Source: Neorhizobium huautlense (GTDB taxonomy: Bacteria > Pseudomonadota > Alphaproteobacteria > Rhizobiales > Rhizobiaceae). From it: a stretch of 64,000 nt of DNA. Of this stretch, positions 16,890 through 24,695 are shown one piece after another. Every line of letters begins with the position of its first letter. Within the stretch, counting starts at the first letter, position 1. Where the stretch lies: the NCBI RefSeq assembly GCF_002968575.1, contig NZ_PVBM01000001.1, positions 186,001 to 250,000 on the forward strand, read 5' to 3'. A program made the translations under genes and the position numbers. Under the pieces are notes generated by a model, which was given only the letters and a program-made list of their open reading frames with translations, was not told the DNA's origin and did no database searches.

Positions 16890-17303
16890 ATGGCTCGTCA
16901 CGTCGTCGCCAAGGTCGATGAACTCGATATCGGCAAGTCCAAGCTGGTGAAGGTCGCCGGCCGCGACATCGCCCTCTTCAACGTCAAGGGCGAATTCTTC
17001 GCCATCGCCAATCGCTGCCCGCACGAGGGCGCCGATCTCTGCCGCGGCCAGGTCGTGGGCCTCGCCGAATCCGACGAACCAGGCCACTACCGCATGACGC
17101 GGCACGGCGAACTGGTGCGCTGCCCCTGGCACGGTTGGGAATTCGACATCCGCACGGGAAAGTCCTGGTGCGACCCGGCCCGCACCCGTGTCAAGAGCTT
17201 CGACGTCTCCGTCGCAAAAGGCGGAGCGCTCGCGGAGGGTCCTTATCAGGCCGAGGTCTTTCCGGTCTCCATCGATGAGGACTACGTCGTCGTGGAAATA
17301 TGA
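16890..17303 (+). CDS. Rieske [2Fe-2S] ferredoxin-like protein
   Basis: Small soluble electron-transfer protein of 137 residues with one Rieske domain. The cluster ligands are Cys43 and His45 (NRCPHEGADLC) and Cys78 and His81 (RCPWHGWEF). The two motifs are about 32 residues apart, longer than in classical oxygenase ferredoxins but as seen in a group of stand-alone Rieske proteins. It has no signal peptide or membrane segment. It follows the fourth amidohydrolase by 2 bases. No Rieske oxygenase or reductase is encoded nearby, so its redox partner lies elsewhere. Confidence 0.9.
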   Translation: MARHVVAKVDELDIGKSKLVKVAGRDIALFNVKGEFFAIANRCPHEGADLCRGQVVGLAESDEPGHYRMTRHGELVRCPWHGWEFDIRTGKSWCDPARTRVKSFDVSVAKGGALAEGPYQAEVFPVSIDEDYVVVEI

Positions 17304-17343
17304 ACACAGACAGCAAGATAGCGAAGATTCTAGGGAGGAGAAA

Positions 17344-18363
17344 ATGTCGCTTATCCGTCAATTGGCAGCCCTTGCGGTTGCCGCGCTGGTCGCAAATCCG
17401 GCCTTCGCGCAAGATGCCGAATGGGACAAGGTGGTGGAGGCCGCCAAGAAGGAAGGCACCGTCACCGTCTACAATTCGCAGCTCGGCGCCCCGAACTTCG
17501 TGGCGGTGACCGAGTCCTTCGAGAAGAAATACGGTATCAAGGTCGGATCCCTCGATGTCCGCGCCAGCGAACTCACCGAGCGCCTGCGCTCCGAGCAGGC
17601 CGCCGGACGCTATCTGGCCGACATCCAGATGCACTCCGCCAATTCGATCGAAACGGGCAAGACCCAAGGCATCCTGGTCGAGCCTCTGGGCAAGATACCG
17701 AACGTCGCCAATATCCGCGACGACATGAAGAAGGAAGTCACCGCCGACCATGTGCCGGGTTTCCTGCAGGCCTACGGCATCCTGGTGAATACCGGACTTG
17801 TGAAACCCGAGGACGAGCCGAAGAGCTGGAAGGACCTCGCCGACCCCAGATGGAAGGGCAAGATCCTGTCCGACGACATGCGCCCGCTGGGGTCCGGCGG
17901 CACCATGTTCGTGGTCTTCAACAAGACTTACGGACAGGCCTTTAACGAGAAGCTCGCCGAGAACAAGCCGGTCTTCAGCCGCGATCTGCGCAATGACGCG
18001 CGGCGCGTCGCCCGCGGCGAATATCCGGTCTATATCCCGCAGATGTTCGCCTTCGCCAATGATCTCAAGGGCCTGCCGATCAAGGTGATCGTGCCGGAGG
18101 AAGGCGTACCCTATGTCTCGATCCACTTCGCGATCATGAAGAACGCACCGCATCCGAATGCCGCCAAACTCTTCATCAACCACTTCCTCGACATGGAGCA
18201 GCAGGTTACCTACGCCAAGGCCTGGATGCTGCCAGTCGCCAAGGGCGTCGAGGATCAACTCGATCCGGAATCGAAACGCTTCGCGAGCGCCAAGCTGCTC
18301 GGCACCCGTGAGATGAACGAATACGGTCCGCTGATGGAGCTGGCGAAGAAGATCTATCCCTGA
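17344..18363 (+). CDS. ABC substrate-binding protein, family 1, paralogue of the 9805-10869 protein
   Basis: Periplasmic protein of 339 residues with a Sec signal ending PAFAQDAEW. The mature start QDAEWDKVVEAAKKEGTVTV, the RASEL-ERLRSEQAAGRY region and NTGLVKPEDEPKSWKDL show close kinship with the Tat-exported protein of the divergent operon. GGGAGGAG lies 5 bases before ATG 17344; the frame is open upstream, overlapping the Rieske gene, but without a start signal. It has no permease or ATPase of its own in this operon, so it probably delivers its ligand to the FbpB-type permease at 7966. A terminator follows. Confidence 0.9.
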   Translation: MSLIRQLAALAVAALVANPAFAQDAEWDKVVEAAKKEGTVTVYNSQLGAPNFVAVTESFEKKYGIKVGSLDVRASELTERLRSEQAAGRYLADIQMHSANSIETGKTQGILVEPLGKIPNVANIRDDMKKEVTADHVPGFLQAYGILVNTGLVKPEDEPKSWKDLADPRWKGKILSDDMRPLGSGGTMFVVFNKTYGQAFNEKLAENKPVFSRDLRNDARRVARGEYPVYIPQMFAFANDLKGLPIKVIVPEEGVPYVSIHFAIMKNAPHPNAAKLFINHFLDMEQQVTYAKAWMLPVAKGVEDQLDPESKRFASAKLLGTREMNEYGPLMELAKKIYP

Positions 18364-18383
18364 CCCTCCTCCCAGGGCACCTG

Positions 18384-18414
18384 CCCCGGCGGCTCCGGCT
18401 GCCGGGGCCTTTTT
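18384..18414 (+). terminator. Rho-independent terminator of the amidohydrolase operon
   Basis: CCCCGGC-G-GC pairs with GC-T-GCCGGGG around a TCCG loop and is followed by CCTTTTT. Confidence 0.85.
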
Positions 18415-18455
18415 GCGTTCGCCTCAACATCCGGCGAGAATTTGTTCCCGAATGC

Positions 18456-18494
18456 GCGGGGGAAGAAATTCCTGTCTGTGCGGGAAGAAAATTC
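18456..18494. promoter_or_regulatory. Direct repeats upstream of the peptide ABC operon
   Basis: GCGGGGGAAGAAATTC (18456-18471) and GCGGGAAGAAAATTC (18480-18494) are near-identical direct repeats, 24 bases start to start, 43-80 bases before ATG 18537. This is a possible activator site; no regulator gene is adjacent. Confidence 0.4.
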
Positions 18495-18536
18495 GCTGCC
18501 AATATGCTGCCGAAAGACCGCACCGAGGAGACAAGC

Positions 18537-20147
18537 ATGACGATCGCCAACCTATCCCGACGCACTTTTTTGCAGGCAGGCGCTGGCTTGCTCGCCTCGA
18601 CCGCCTTGCCGACGCTGGCGCGCGCTCAAGATGCACCCTCGGGCGGCCGGCTGATCGTCGCGGCGGATTCGGAACCGAAGAACCTCAATCCCGCGATCGT
18701 CGCCTCGAACGGCGTCTTCTTCATCGCGAGCAAGGTGATCGAGCCGCTGGCGGAGGCCTCTTTCGAGGGCAAGGACGGGCTTTCGCCGCGCCTTGCGACC
18801 TCATGGGAAGGATCGGCGGACGGGAAATCGGTGACGTTCAGGCTGCGCGAAGGCGTAAAATGGCACGACGGCAAGCCGTTCACCTCCGCCGATGTCGCCT
18901 ATTCGGCGCTCAACATCTGGAAGCCGCTGCAAAATCTCGGCCGCCTCGTCTTCGCCAATCTCGAAGCGGTCGACACGCCGGATGCGGCGACCGCCGTCTT
19001 CCGCTTCTCCAAGCCGACGCCCTTCCAGTTGATCCGCAATGCCCTGCCGGTGGTCAGCAGCGTCGTACCGAAGCACCTCTACGAAGGCACCGACATCGCC
19101 ACTAATCCTGCCAATGTAAAGCTCGTCGGCACCGGCCCGTTCAAGTTCACGGAATACAAGCCGGGGGAATATTATCGCCTGACGAGGAATGCCGACTACT
19201 GGAACAAAGGCGAACCGAAGCTGGACGAGGTGATCTTCCGCGTTCTGCCGGATCGCGCCGGCGCAGGCGCGGCGCTGGAAGCGGAAGAGATCCAGCTCGC
19301 CGCCTTCTCGGCCATACCGCTCACCGATCTCGCCCGCATTTCCAAGGTGCCGGACATCAAGGTCATCTCCAAGGGCTACGAAGCACTGACTTACCAGCTT
19401 GTGCTGGAGATCAATCACCGCCGCAAGGAACTCGCCGATCTCAAGGTGCGCCAGGCAATCGCGCATGCCATCGACAAAAAGTTTGTCGTCGACACCATCT
19501 TCCTCGGCTATGCGGCTGCCTCGACCGGGCCAGTGCCGAAGAACGCCCCGGAATTCTACGACGCCAGCGTGCCGGCCTATGATTTCGACGTCGCCAAGGC
19601 CAATGCCCTGCTTGACGAAGCCGGTTATCCGAAAGGCGCCGACGGCAACCGCTTCTCGCTCAAGCTGCGCCCGGCTCCCTATTTCAACGAGACCAAACAG
19701 TTCGGCGCCTATCTTCGCCAGGCGCTTGCCGCAATCGGCATCGATGCGCAACTCGTCAATGCGGATTCCGCTGCTCACCAGAAAGCGGTCTACACGGACC
19801 ACGATTTCGATCTCGCAGTCGCTCCGCCGGTTTTCCGCGGCGATCCGGCGATTTCCACGACGATCCTCGTGAAGTCGGGTACCCCGGCCGGCGTCCCCTT
19901 CTCAAATCAGGGTGGCTACGAGAACAAGGAGCTGGACGATATCATCGCCAAGGCAGCGGAGACGGTCGACACCAAGGCCCGCACGGACCTTTACAAGCAG
20001 TTTCAAAAACTGGTCGCCGCCGACCTACCGCTGATCAATGTCGCAGAATGGGGTTTCATCACAGTCGCTCGTGACAGCGTGCTCAACGTCTCCAACAATC
20101 CGCGCTGGGCAGTCTCCAGCTGGGCGGATACGGCGCTGCAATCGTGA
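18537..20147 (+). CDS. Tat-exported ABC substrate-binding protein, family 5
   Basis: Periplasmic binding protein of 536 residues for a Dpp/Opp-type importer. The leader has the twin-arginine motif NLSRRTFLQAGAG and ends near ARAQ. Family marks are LRLREGVKWHDGKPFTSADV-like text around residue 110, GTGPFKFTEYKPGEYYRL and VRQAIAHAIDKKFV. ATG 18537 follows GAGGAG at 6 bases. It is first in an operon with two permeases, two ATPases and an aminotransferase. The ligand could be a peptide, opine or other amino compound. Confidence 0.93.
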   Translation: MTIANLSRRTFLQAGAGLLASTALPTLARAQDAPSGGRLIVAADSEPKNLNPAIVASNGVFFIASKVIEPLAEASFEGKDGLSPRLATSWEGSADGKSVTFRLREGVKWHDGKPFTSADVAYSALNIWKPLQNLGRLVFANLEAVDTPDAATAVFRFSKPTPFQLIRNALPVVSSVVPKHLYEGTDIATNPANVKLVGTGPFKFTEYKPGEYYRLTRNADYWNKGEPKLDEVIFRVLPDRAGAGAALEAEEIQLAAFSAIPLTDLARISKVPDIKVISKGYEALTYQLVLEINHRRKELADLKVRQAIAHAIDKKFVVDTIFLGYAAASTGPVPKNAPEFYDASVPAYDFDVAKANALLDEAGYPKGADGNRFSLKLRPAPYFNETKQFGAYLRQALAAIGIDAQLVNADSAAHQKAVYTDHDFDLAVAPPVFRGDPAISTTILVKSGTPAGVPFSNQGGYENKELDDIIAKAAETVDTKARTDLYKQFQKLVAADLPLINVAEWGFITVARDSVLNVSNNPRWAVSSWADTALQS

Positions 20148-20190
20148 TAGGTTCGGATTTCAAAAAACGAGTCCAAAGGCCTTCCGCAGC

Positions 20191-21180
20191 GTGAACCGTG
20201 CCCTTCGATTGATCAGGCGTCGCGCGATCAGCAGCATTCCGGTGCTGCTGATCGTCATCCTTTTGACTTTCCTACTGCTCGAATCCGCCTCCGGCGACGC
20301 CGTGGACGCCTATCTGCTGTCTATCGGCGGCGGGGATGCGACAGTGGCGCAATCGCTGCGCCAGGCCTATGGCCTCGACCAGTCCGTGTTCGCGCGCCTC
20401 TGGCTTTACGTCTCCTCGCTGGCGCGGTTTGATCTCGGCTGGTCGGTGGCCTTCGATCGGCCGGTCCTCGACCTCATCTTTGAACGCCTGCCGAACACGC
20501 TGCTCCTGATGGGAAGCGCCACCGCGCTTTCCTTCGGGCTCGGCTCGGCCCTCGGCATCGTCGCCGGCGCGAGGCCGGAAAGTGCCGGCGACAGAGTGCT
20601 TTCCACCGTTTCCCTGATTCTCTACGCGATCCCGAGCTTCTGGCTCGGCCTGGTGCTCAGCATCGTCTTTGCCGTTCAGCTTCGCTGGCTGCCGACTTCC
20701 GGGATCGAAACGATCGCCTCCGGCAAGACCGGCCTCACCCGCGCCGCCGATATCGCGTCCCATCTCGTGCTGCCGGTCGGGGCATTGGCGCTAATCTATA
20801 CGGCGCTTTTCCTGCGGGTGATGCGTGCCGGGATGGCCGATGTCTGGGCGCTGGATTTCGTGCTCTTCGCCCGCTCCAAGGGTCTGTCCCGCAGCCGCAT
20901 CGTGCTGCGCCACGTTGCCCGCAACGCGCTCCTGCCGCTCGTCACCATGCTCGGCCTTCAGTCGGCAGCCATGCTCGGCGGCAGCGTCGTCATCGAGAGC
21001 ATTTTTGCGGTACCCGGCTTCGGCAGGCTGGCTCAGGAAGCGGTGAGCGGTCGCGATGCGCCGCTTCTGATGGGTATCATCCTTGTCAGCGCAGTGCTGG
21101 TCATCTGCATCAACCTCGTGATCGACCTCCTTTACGCCGCACTCGATCCACGCGTCGGCGCCTCGGAGCCGGCAGCATGA
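20191..21180 (+). CDS. ABC transporter permease (DppB/OppB type)
   Basis: Inner-membrane permease of 329 residues with about six membrane helices. The DppB-type N-terminal segment IRRRAISSIPVLLIVILLTF is followed by a BPD_transp_1 domain with the ATPase-docking loop ARSKGLSRSRIVLRHVARNA. GTG 20191 is the best start; the frame is open back to 20038, inside the binding-protein gene, where it has no membrane-protein character. The ribosome site is weak. The 3' end overlaps the next gene by 4 bases (ATGA). Confidence 0.9.
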   Translation: MNRALRLIRRRAISSIPVLLIVILLTFLLLESASGDAVDAYLLSIGGGDATVAQSLRQAYGLDQSVFARLWLYVSSLARFDLGWSVAFDRPVLDLIFERLPNTLLLMGSATALSFGLGSALGIVAGARPESAGDRVLSTVSLILYAIPSFWLGLVLSIVFAVQLRWLPTSGIETIASGKTGLTRAADIASHLVLPVGALALIYTALFLRVMRAGMADVWALDFVLFARSKGLSRSRIVLRHVARNALLPLVTMLGLQSAAMLGGSVVIESIFAVPGFGRLAQEAVSGRDAPLLMGIILVSAVLVICINLVIDLLYAALDPRVGASEPAA

Positions 21181-22001
21181 GGCGGATTCGAAATCTCATG
21201 AAAACGCCGGAAGGTATGGCCGGGTTTGGCATTTTGGCCACGCTGATACTCGTCGCGCTGTTCGCACCGGTGCTGTCGCCCGGTGATCCTCTGCGCATTG
21301 CAGGCGACCCGTTGCTGGCGCCCTTCGTCGATCCCGCCTTCCCGCTCGGCACGGATCGACTCGGCCGGGATGTACTCGCCGGCATCATACATGGAACCCG
21401 CACCTCGCTTGCGGTCGGCATTGCGGCGGCCATTGCTGCCATTGCCATCGGCCTCTGTGTCGGGCTGGCGGCCGGCTTTGCCGGCGGGCTCGTCGAAGAG
21501 GCGCTGATGCGGGTCATCGACGCCTTCCAGATCGTGCCGAGCTTCCTCCTGGCGCTTGCCTTCGTCAGCGTCATCGGCGCCTCCGTTCCAGTCGTGGTGC
21601 TGGCAATCGCTTTGGGCGCATGGGCCGACCCGGCCCGGCTGACCAGGGCGCAGGTGCTTTCGATCCGGGAAAGAGACTACGTCGCCGCCGCCAGGGTGAT
21701 CGGCATGCATCCGGTTGAGATCGCCTGGAAGGAAATCCTGCCGAATGCGCTACCGCCGGTACTGGCGCTGTCGGCGATTATCGTCGCTGCCGCCATTCTC
21801 ACGGAGGCCGCACTCTCCTTTCTGGGCTTGGGTGACCCCAATATCGTCACCTGGGGTTCGATGATTGCCGAAGGCCGCAATGTCCTGCGCTCCTCGCCGT
21901 CGCTGTCGATCTTTCCGGGCATCGCTCTGGTGGTGACGGTTATCGGCGTCTATCTGCTCAGTGAGGGCTTCGGGAAAACGCTCGCCGGGAGCGAAGCATG
22001 A
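21177..22001 (+). CDS. ABC transporter permease (DppC/OppC type)
   Basis: Inner-membrane permease of 274 residues that pairs with the DppB-type protein. The OppC-type N-terminal helix is followed by the periplasmic segment with PLGTDRLGRDVLAGIIHGTR, diagnostic of the DppC subfamily, and by the docking loop AARVIGMHPVEIAWKEILPN. It overlaps both neighbours by 4 bases, so the operon is translationally coupled. Confidence 0.93.
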   Translation: MRRIRNLMKTPEGMAGFGILATLILVALFAPVLSPGDPLRIAGDPLLAPFVDPAFPLGTDRLGRDVLAGIIHGTRTSLAVGIAAAIAAIAIGLCVGLAAGFAGGLVEEALMRVIDAFQIVPSFLLALAFVSVIGASVPVVVLAIALGAWADPARLTRAQVLSIRERDYVAAARVIGMHPVEIAWKEILPNALPPVLALSAIIVAAAILTEAALSFLGLGDPNIVTWGSMIAEGRNVLRSSPSLSIFPGIALVVTVIGVYLLSEGFGKTLAGSEA

Positions 22002-22780
22002 GTGCGCTTTGCGAAATCAGAGAGCTCGAGGTCGCCTATCGAGGCAATTCCGTGCCCGCGCTGACGAATATCGATCTCGATATCCACGCCGGCGAGCGGC
22101 TGGCAATCATCGGCGAAAGCGGGTCCGGCAAGAGTACGCTTGCGCGAACAATTGCAAGGCTTCTGCCGGCTGGCGCGAGGGTGCGCGGAGAGATGCGCTG
22201 GTCGCTCGGCCAAGCGCCTCTTCCCGGCCGCGATATGGGATTCGTGTTCCAGGACCCTGCCGCGAGCCTCAATCCGGTGCTGACAGTCGGCGAACAGGTA
22301 GCCGAAGGCGCTCGCCTTCATCTCGGGCTGACACGGAGGACCGCCTATGAGCGGGCCCTCGACATGCTGGAACGGGTCCGGATTCCCGATCCGGCAAAAG
22401 TGTTGAAGGCTTTCCCGCATCAGCTTTCCGGTGGACAAAGGCAGCGGGTGGCGATCGCGGCCGCTCTCGCGGCCGGGCCCGGCATTCTGATCGCGGACGA
22501 AGCAACCAGCGCGCTCGACATGATCGTCCAGGCCGAAATCGTCTCGCTCCTCGACGAATTGGTTCGCGAAGCCGGGATGACGCTGATCTTCATCACCCAC
22601 GACATCGCGCTTGCGTCTGGCTTTGCAGACCGGGTGGCAATCTTTAGGGACGGCGGATTGGTCGAGGCCGGACCAACCGGGGCCATCCTCACCTCGCCGA
22701 AGGATGTCTATACCAGGGCGCTGCTTGCCAGCCATCGGGATCTCTCCACACCCCCTCTCATCAGTGAGGCGGCGTCCTGA
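21998..22780 (+). CDS. ABC transporter ATP-binding protein (DppD type)
   Basis: ATPase of 260 residues. Walker A is GESGSGKST, the signature is LSGGQRQRVAIAAAL, Walker B is ILIADEATSALD and the switch His is in FITHD. It is shorter than many DppD proteins and lacks the C-terminal oligopeptide-family extension (about 60-70 residues, with Cys in some members). The stop and the next start overlap as TGATG. Confidence 0.92.
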   Translation: MSALCEIRELEVAYRGNSVPALTNIDLDIHAGERLAIIGESGSGKSTLARTIARLLPAGARVRGEMRWSLGQAPLPGRDMGFVFQDPAASLNPVLTVGEQVAEGARLHLGLTRRTAYERALDMLERVRIPDPAKVLKAFPHQLSGGQRQRVAIAAALAAGPGILIADEATSALDMIVQAEIVSLLDELVREAGMTLIFITHDIALASGFADRVAIFRDGGLVEAGPTGAILTSPKDVYTRALLASHRDLSTPPLISEAAS

Positions 22781-23574
22781 TGTTGCTCGATATCGCAAAC
22801 CTCTCGAAACGCTTCTCCTCCGGCGGCCGCGACGTGGCGGCGCTGAACGATGTTTCGCTGACGCTCCCCCCCGGAGAGACGCTTGGTCTCGTCGGTGCGT
22901 CGGGAAGCGGAAAATCGACGCTCGCCCGCATTCTCCTGCGGCTGACGTCCGCCGATGCAGGCAGTATCCGGTTTGAAGGGAAGGACTGGCTGGCGCTTTC
23001 GGGCGCTGAACTGCGCCGCCGTCGCGCAAAAATGCAGATGGTGTTTCAGGACGTGCTCGGCGCCTTCAATCCCCGCGCCACCGTCGCCTCGGTCCTGGGC
23101 GACCCGCTGCGGATCCACGATATCGTCCCGAAGGTGGAGAGGCCGAGGGAGATAGCGACCCTGCTCGAACGGGTCGGACTGCCGGCAAGTTACGCTAGCC
23201 GCTCGATCCGTGAGGTTTCAGGCGGTCAGCGGCAGCGGATCGCGATAGCCAGAGCGATTGCCACGCGGCCATCCCTGATCGTGCTTGACGAGGCCGTCTC
23301 GGCGCTCGATGTCTCCATCCGCGGAAAGATCCTCGAACTCCTGGTCGAACTGCAGCAGGAGCGCGGCATCGCCTGCCTCTTCGTCTCGCACGACCTGGCG
23401 GTGCTGAGGGCCGTCTCCCACCGCATCGCAGTCATGGAAGCCGGCCGACTGGTGGAAATCGCCTCCGCTCGCCAGGTGATCGAAAATCCGCAATCGTCCG
23501 CCGCGCGGGCGCTGATCGCCGCCGTGCCGCGTCTCGTCACCGGAATGCCAGAGAGACCCCATCATGACGTTTGA
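22780..23574 (+). CDS. ABC transporter ATP-binding protein (DppF type)
   Basis: Second ATPase of the importer, 264 residues. Walker A is GASGSGKST, the signature is VSGGQRQRIAIARAI, Walker B is LIVLDEAVSALD and the switch His is in FVSHDLAV. The QMVFQDVLGAFNPRATV segment is the DppF-type Q-loop region. It overlaps the DppD-type gene by one base and the aminotransferase gene by 11 bases. Confidence 0.93.
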   Translation: MLLDIANLSKRFSSGGRDVAALNDVSLTLPPGETLGLVGASGSGKSTLARILLRLTSADAGSIRFEGKDWLALSGAELRRRRAKMQMVFQDVLGAFNPRATVASVLGDPLRIHDIVPKVERPREIATLLERVGLPASYASRSIREVSGGQRQRIAIARAIATRPSLIVLDEAVSALDVSIRGKILELLVELQQERGIACLFVSHDLAVLRAVSHRIAVMEAGRLVEIASARQVIENPQSSAARALIAAVPRLVTGMPERPHHDV

Positions 23575-24655
23575 ATCGTGGAATCCGCTCAACGATCCGC
23601 CCGCATTTCCCGCGGCGCGCTATGGCGCCGTCGCCGATCGATTGAAGAACATCCTGAAGACACGGATGGATGTGCTGCTCATCCAGGGGGAAGCCGTCGT
23701 GGCGCTGGAGGCGGCGGCTGCCAGCGTCGCGCGGCCCGGCATGAAGGTCCTCAACATCGTTACGAGCCTTTACGGCGCCTGGATCGGCAACTGGCTGAGA
23801 CGTGCCGGTGCCGAGGTGATCGAACTCAGGGCCGAACCGGCGCGCCCCATCGATGCGGCGGCCGTCGAAGCGAACCTCAAGGTTCATCCGGACATTGCGA
23901 TCCTGTCACTCGTCCATGCGGAATCGGCGAGCGGCATCCGCAATCCGCTCGAGGAGATCATGCTGCTTGCGCGTGCCCGCGGTATAGTGACGATCATCGA
24001 TGCGGTCGCTTCCGTCGGCGGCCATGCCTTGAACGTCGATGAGCTCGGCATCGACGTCGCCGTGATCGGCGCTCAGAAATCGCTGGCTGGCCCGGCCGGC
24101 ATTTCCGCCCTGTCGGTCAGCCCCGCCGCCTGGAAACTGATTTCTCAAGAAGACGGGCCAAGGGATTCTATTCTTTCGCTTCTTGACCAGAGGGTCTGGC
24201 TCGAAACCGGCCGAGGCCAGCTGCCCGGCACGGCCGCGCCGCTGGAATTCTTCGCGCTCGAGGCGGCGCTGGATCGGGTAGAGGCAGAGGGCCTGGAGCA
24301 GATGATCGCCCGGCATGTCCGGGCTGCCCGGGCAACTCGAGCAGCACTGGCCGCCATGGGGGCCGAGCTGTGGGTCCCTCCCGCCGGACGTTCCAATCTG
24401 GTCACCACGGCCAGGCTGCCTGCCGGTGCCGATACCTCAGCCTTGCTGGCTGTCGCGCCCCGCGTCATGGAGCTCTCTGCCGGAGTCGGCCCTGGCGCCG
24501 AACGGCTCATCCGGCTGAACCATACCGGCCGCCGCGCCCGCTTCGACAGCGTGCTCGGCAATGTCACGGCCTTCGGCATGGGCCTGAGGCGCCTCGGCTT
24601 CAAGGCGGATATCGCCGCAGCCGTCGACGCGGTCTCCCTCCACTACGGCGACTGA
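23564..24655 (+). CDS. Class V PLP-dependent aminotransferase (alanine/serine-glyoxylate type)
   Basis: Protein of 363 residues in the fold-type I aminotransferase class V. The PLP lysine is Lys172 in GAQKSLAGPAGIS, with the ring-binding Asp146 in IIDAVAS, as in alanine-glyoxylate and serine-pyruvate aminotransferases. HAESASGIRNP matches the substrate-side motif of that group. Its start lies inside the DppF-type gene, so it is the last gene of the transporter operon and probably transaminates or cleaves the imported amino compound. 2-Aminoethylphosphonate-pyruvate aminotransferase is a related alternative, though no phosphonatase gene is nearby. Confidence 0.85.
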   Translation: MTFESWNPLNDPPAFPAARYGAVADRLKNILKTRMDVLLIQGEAVVALEAAAASVARPGMKVLNIVTSLYGAWIGNWLRRAGAEVIELRAEPARPIDAAAVEANLKVHPDIAILSLVHAESASGIRNPLEEIMLLARARGIVTIIDAVASVGGHALNVDELGIDVAVIGAQKSLAGPAGISALSVSPAAWKLISQEDGPRDSILSLLDQRVWLETGRGQLPGTAAPLEFFALEAALDRVEAEGLEQMIARHVRAARATRAALAAMGAELWVPPAGRSNLVTTARLPAGADTSALLAVAPRVMELSAGVGPGAERLIRLNHTGRRARFDSVLGNVTAFGMGLRRLGFKADIAAAVDAVSLHYGD

Positions 24656-24695
24656 CCGGGCCGACATCTCGTAAGGCACGCGGCCGGACGAAAAT

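Noticed and set aside
16890..17303. Rieske protein as the ferredoxin of a local ring-hydroxylating oxygenase
   Set aside because: No oxygenase alpha/beta subunit or ferredoxin reductase gene exists in the window.
17188..17343. Upstream extension of the second binding protein
   Set aside because: It overlaps the Rieske gene and would bury the signal peptide; ATG 17344 has GGGAGGAG.
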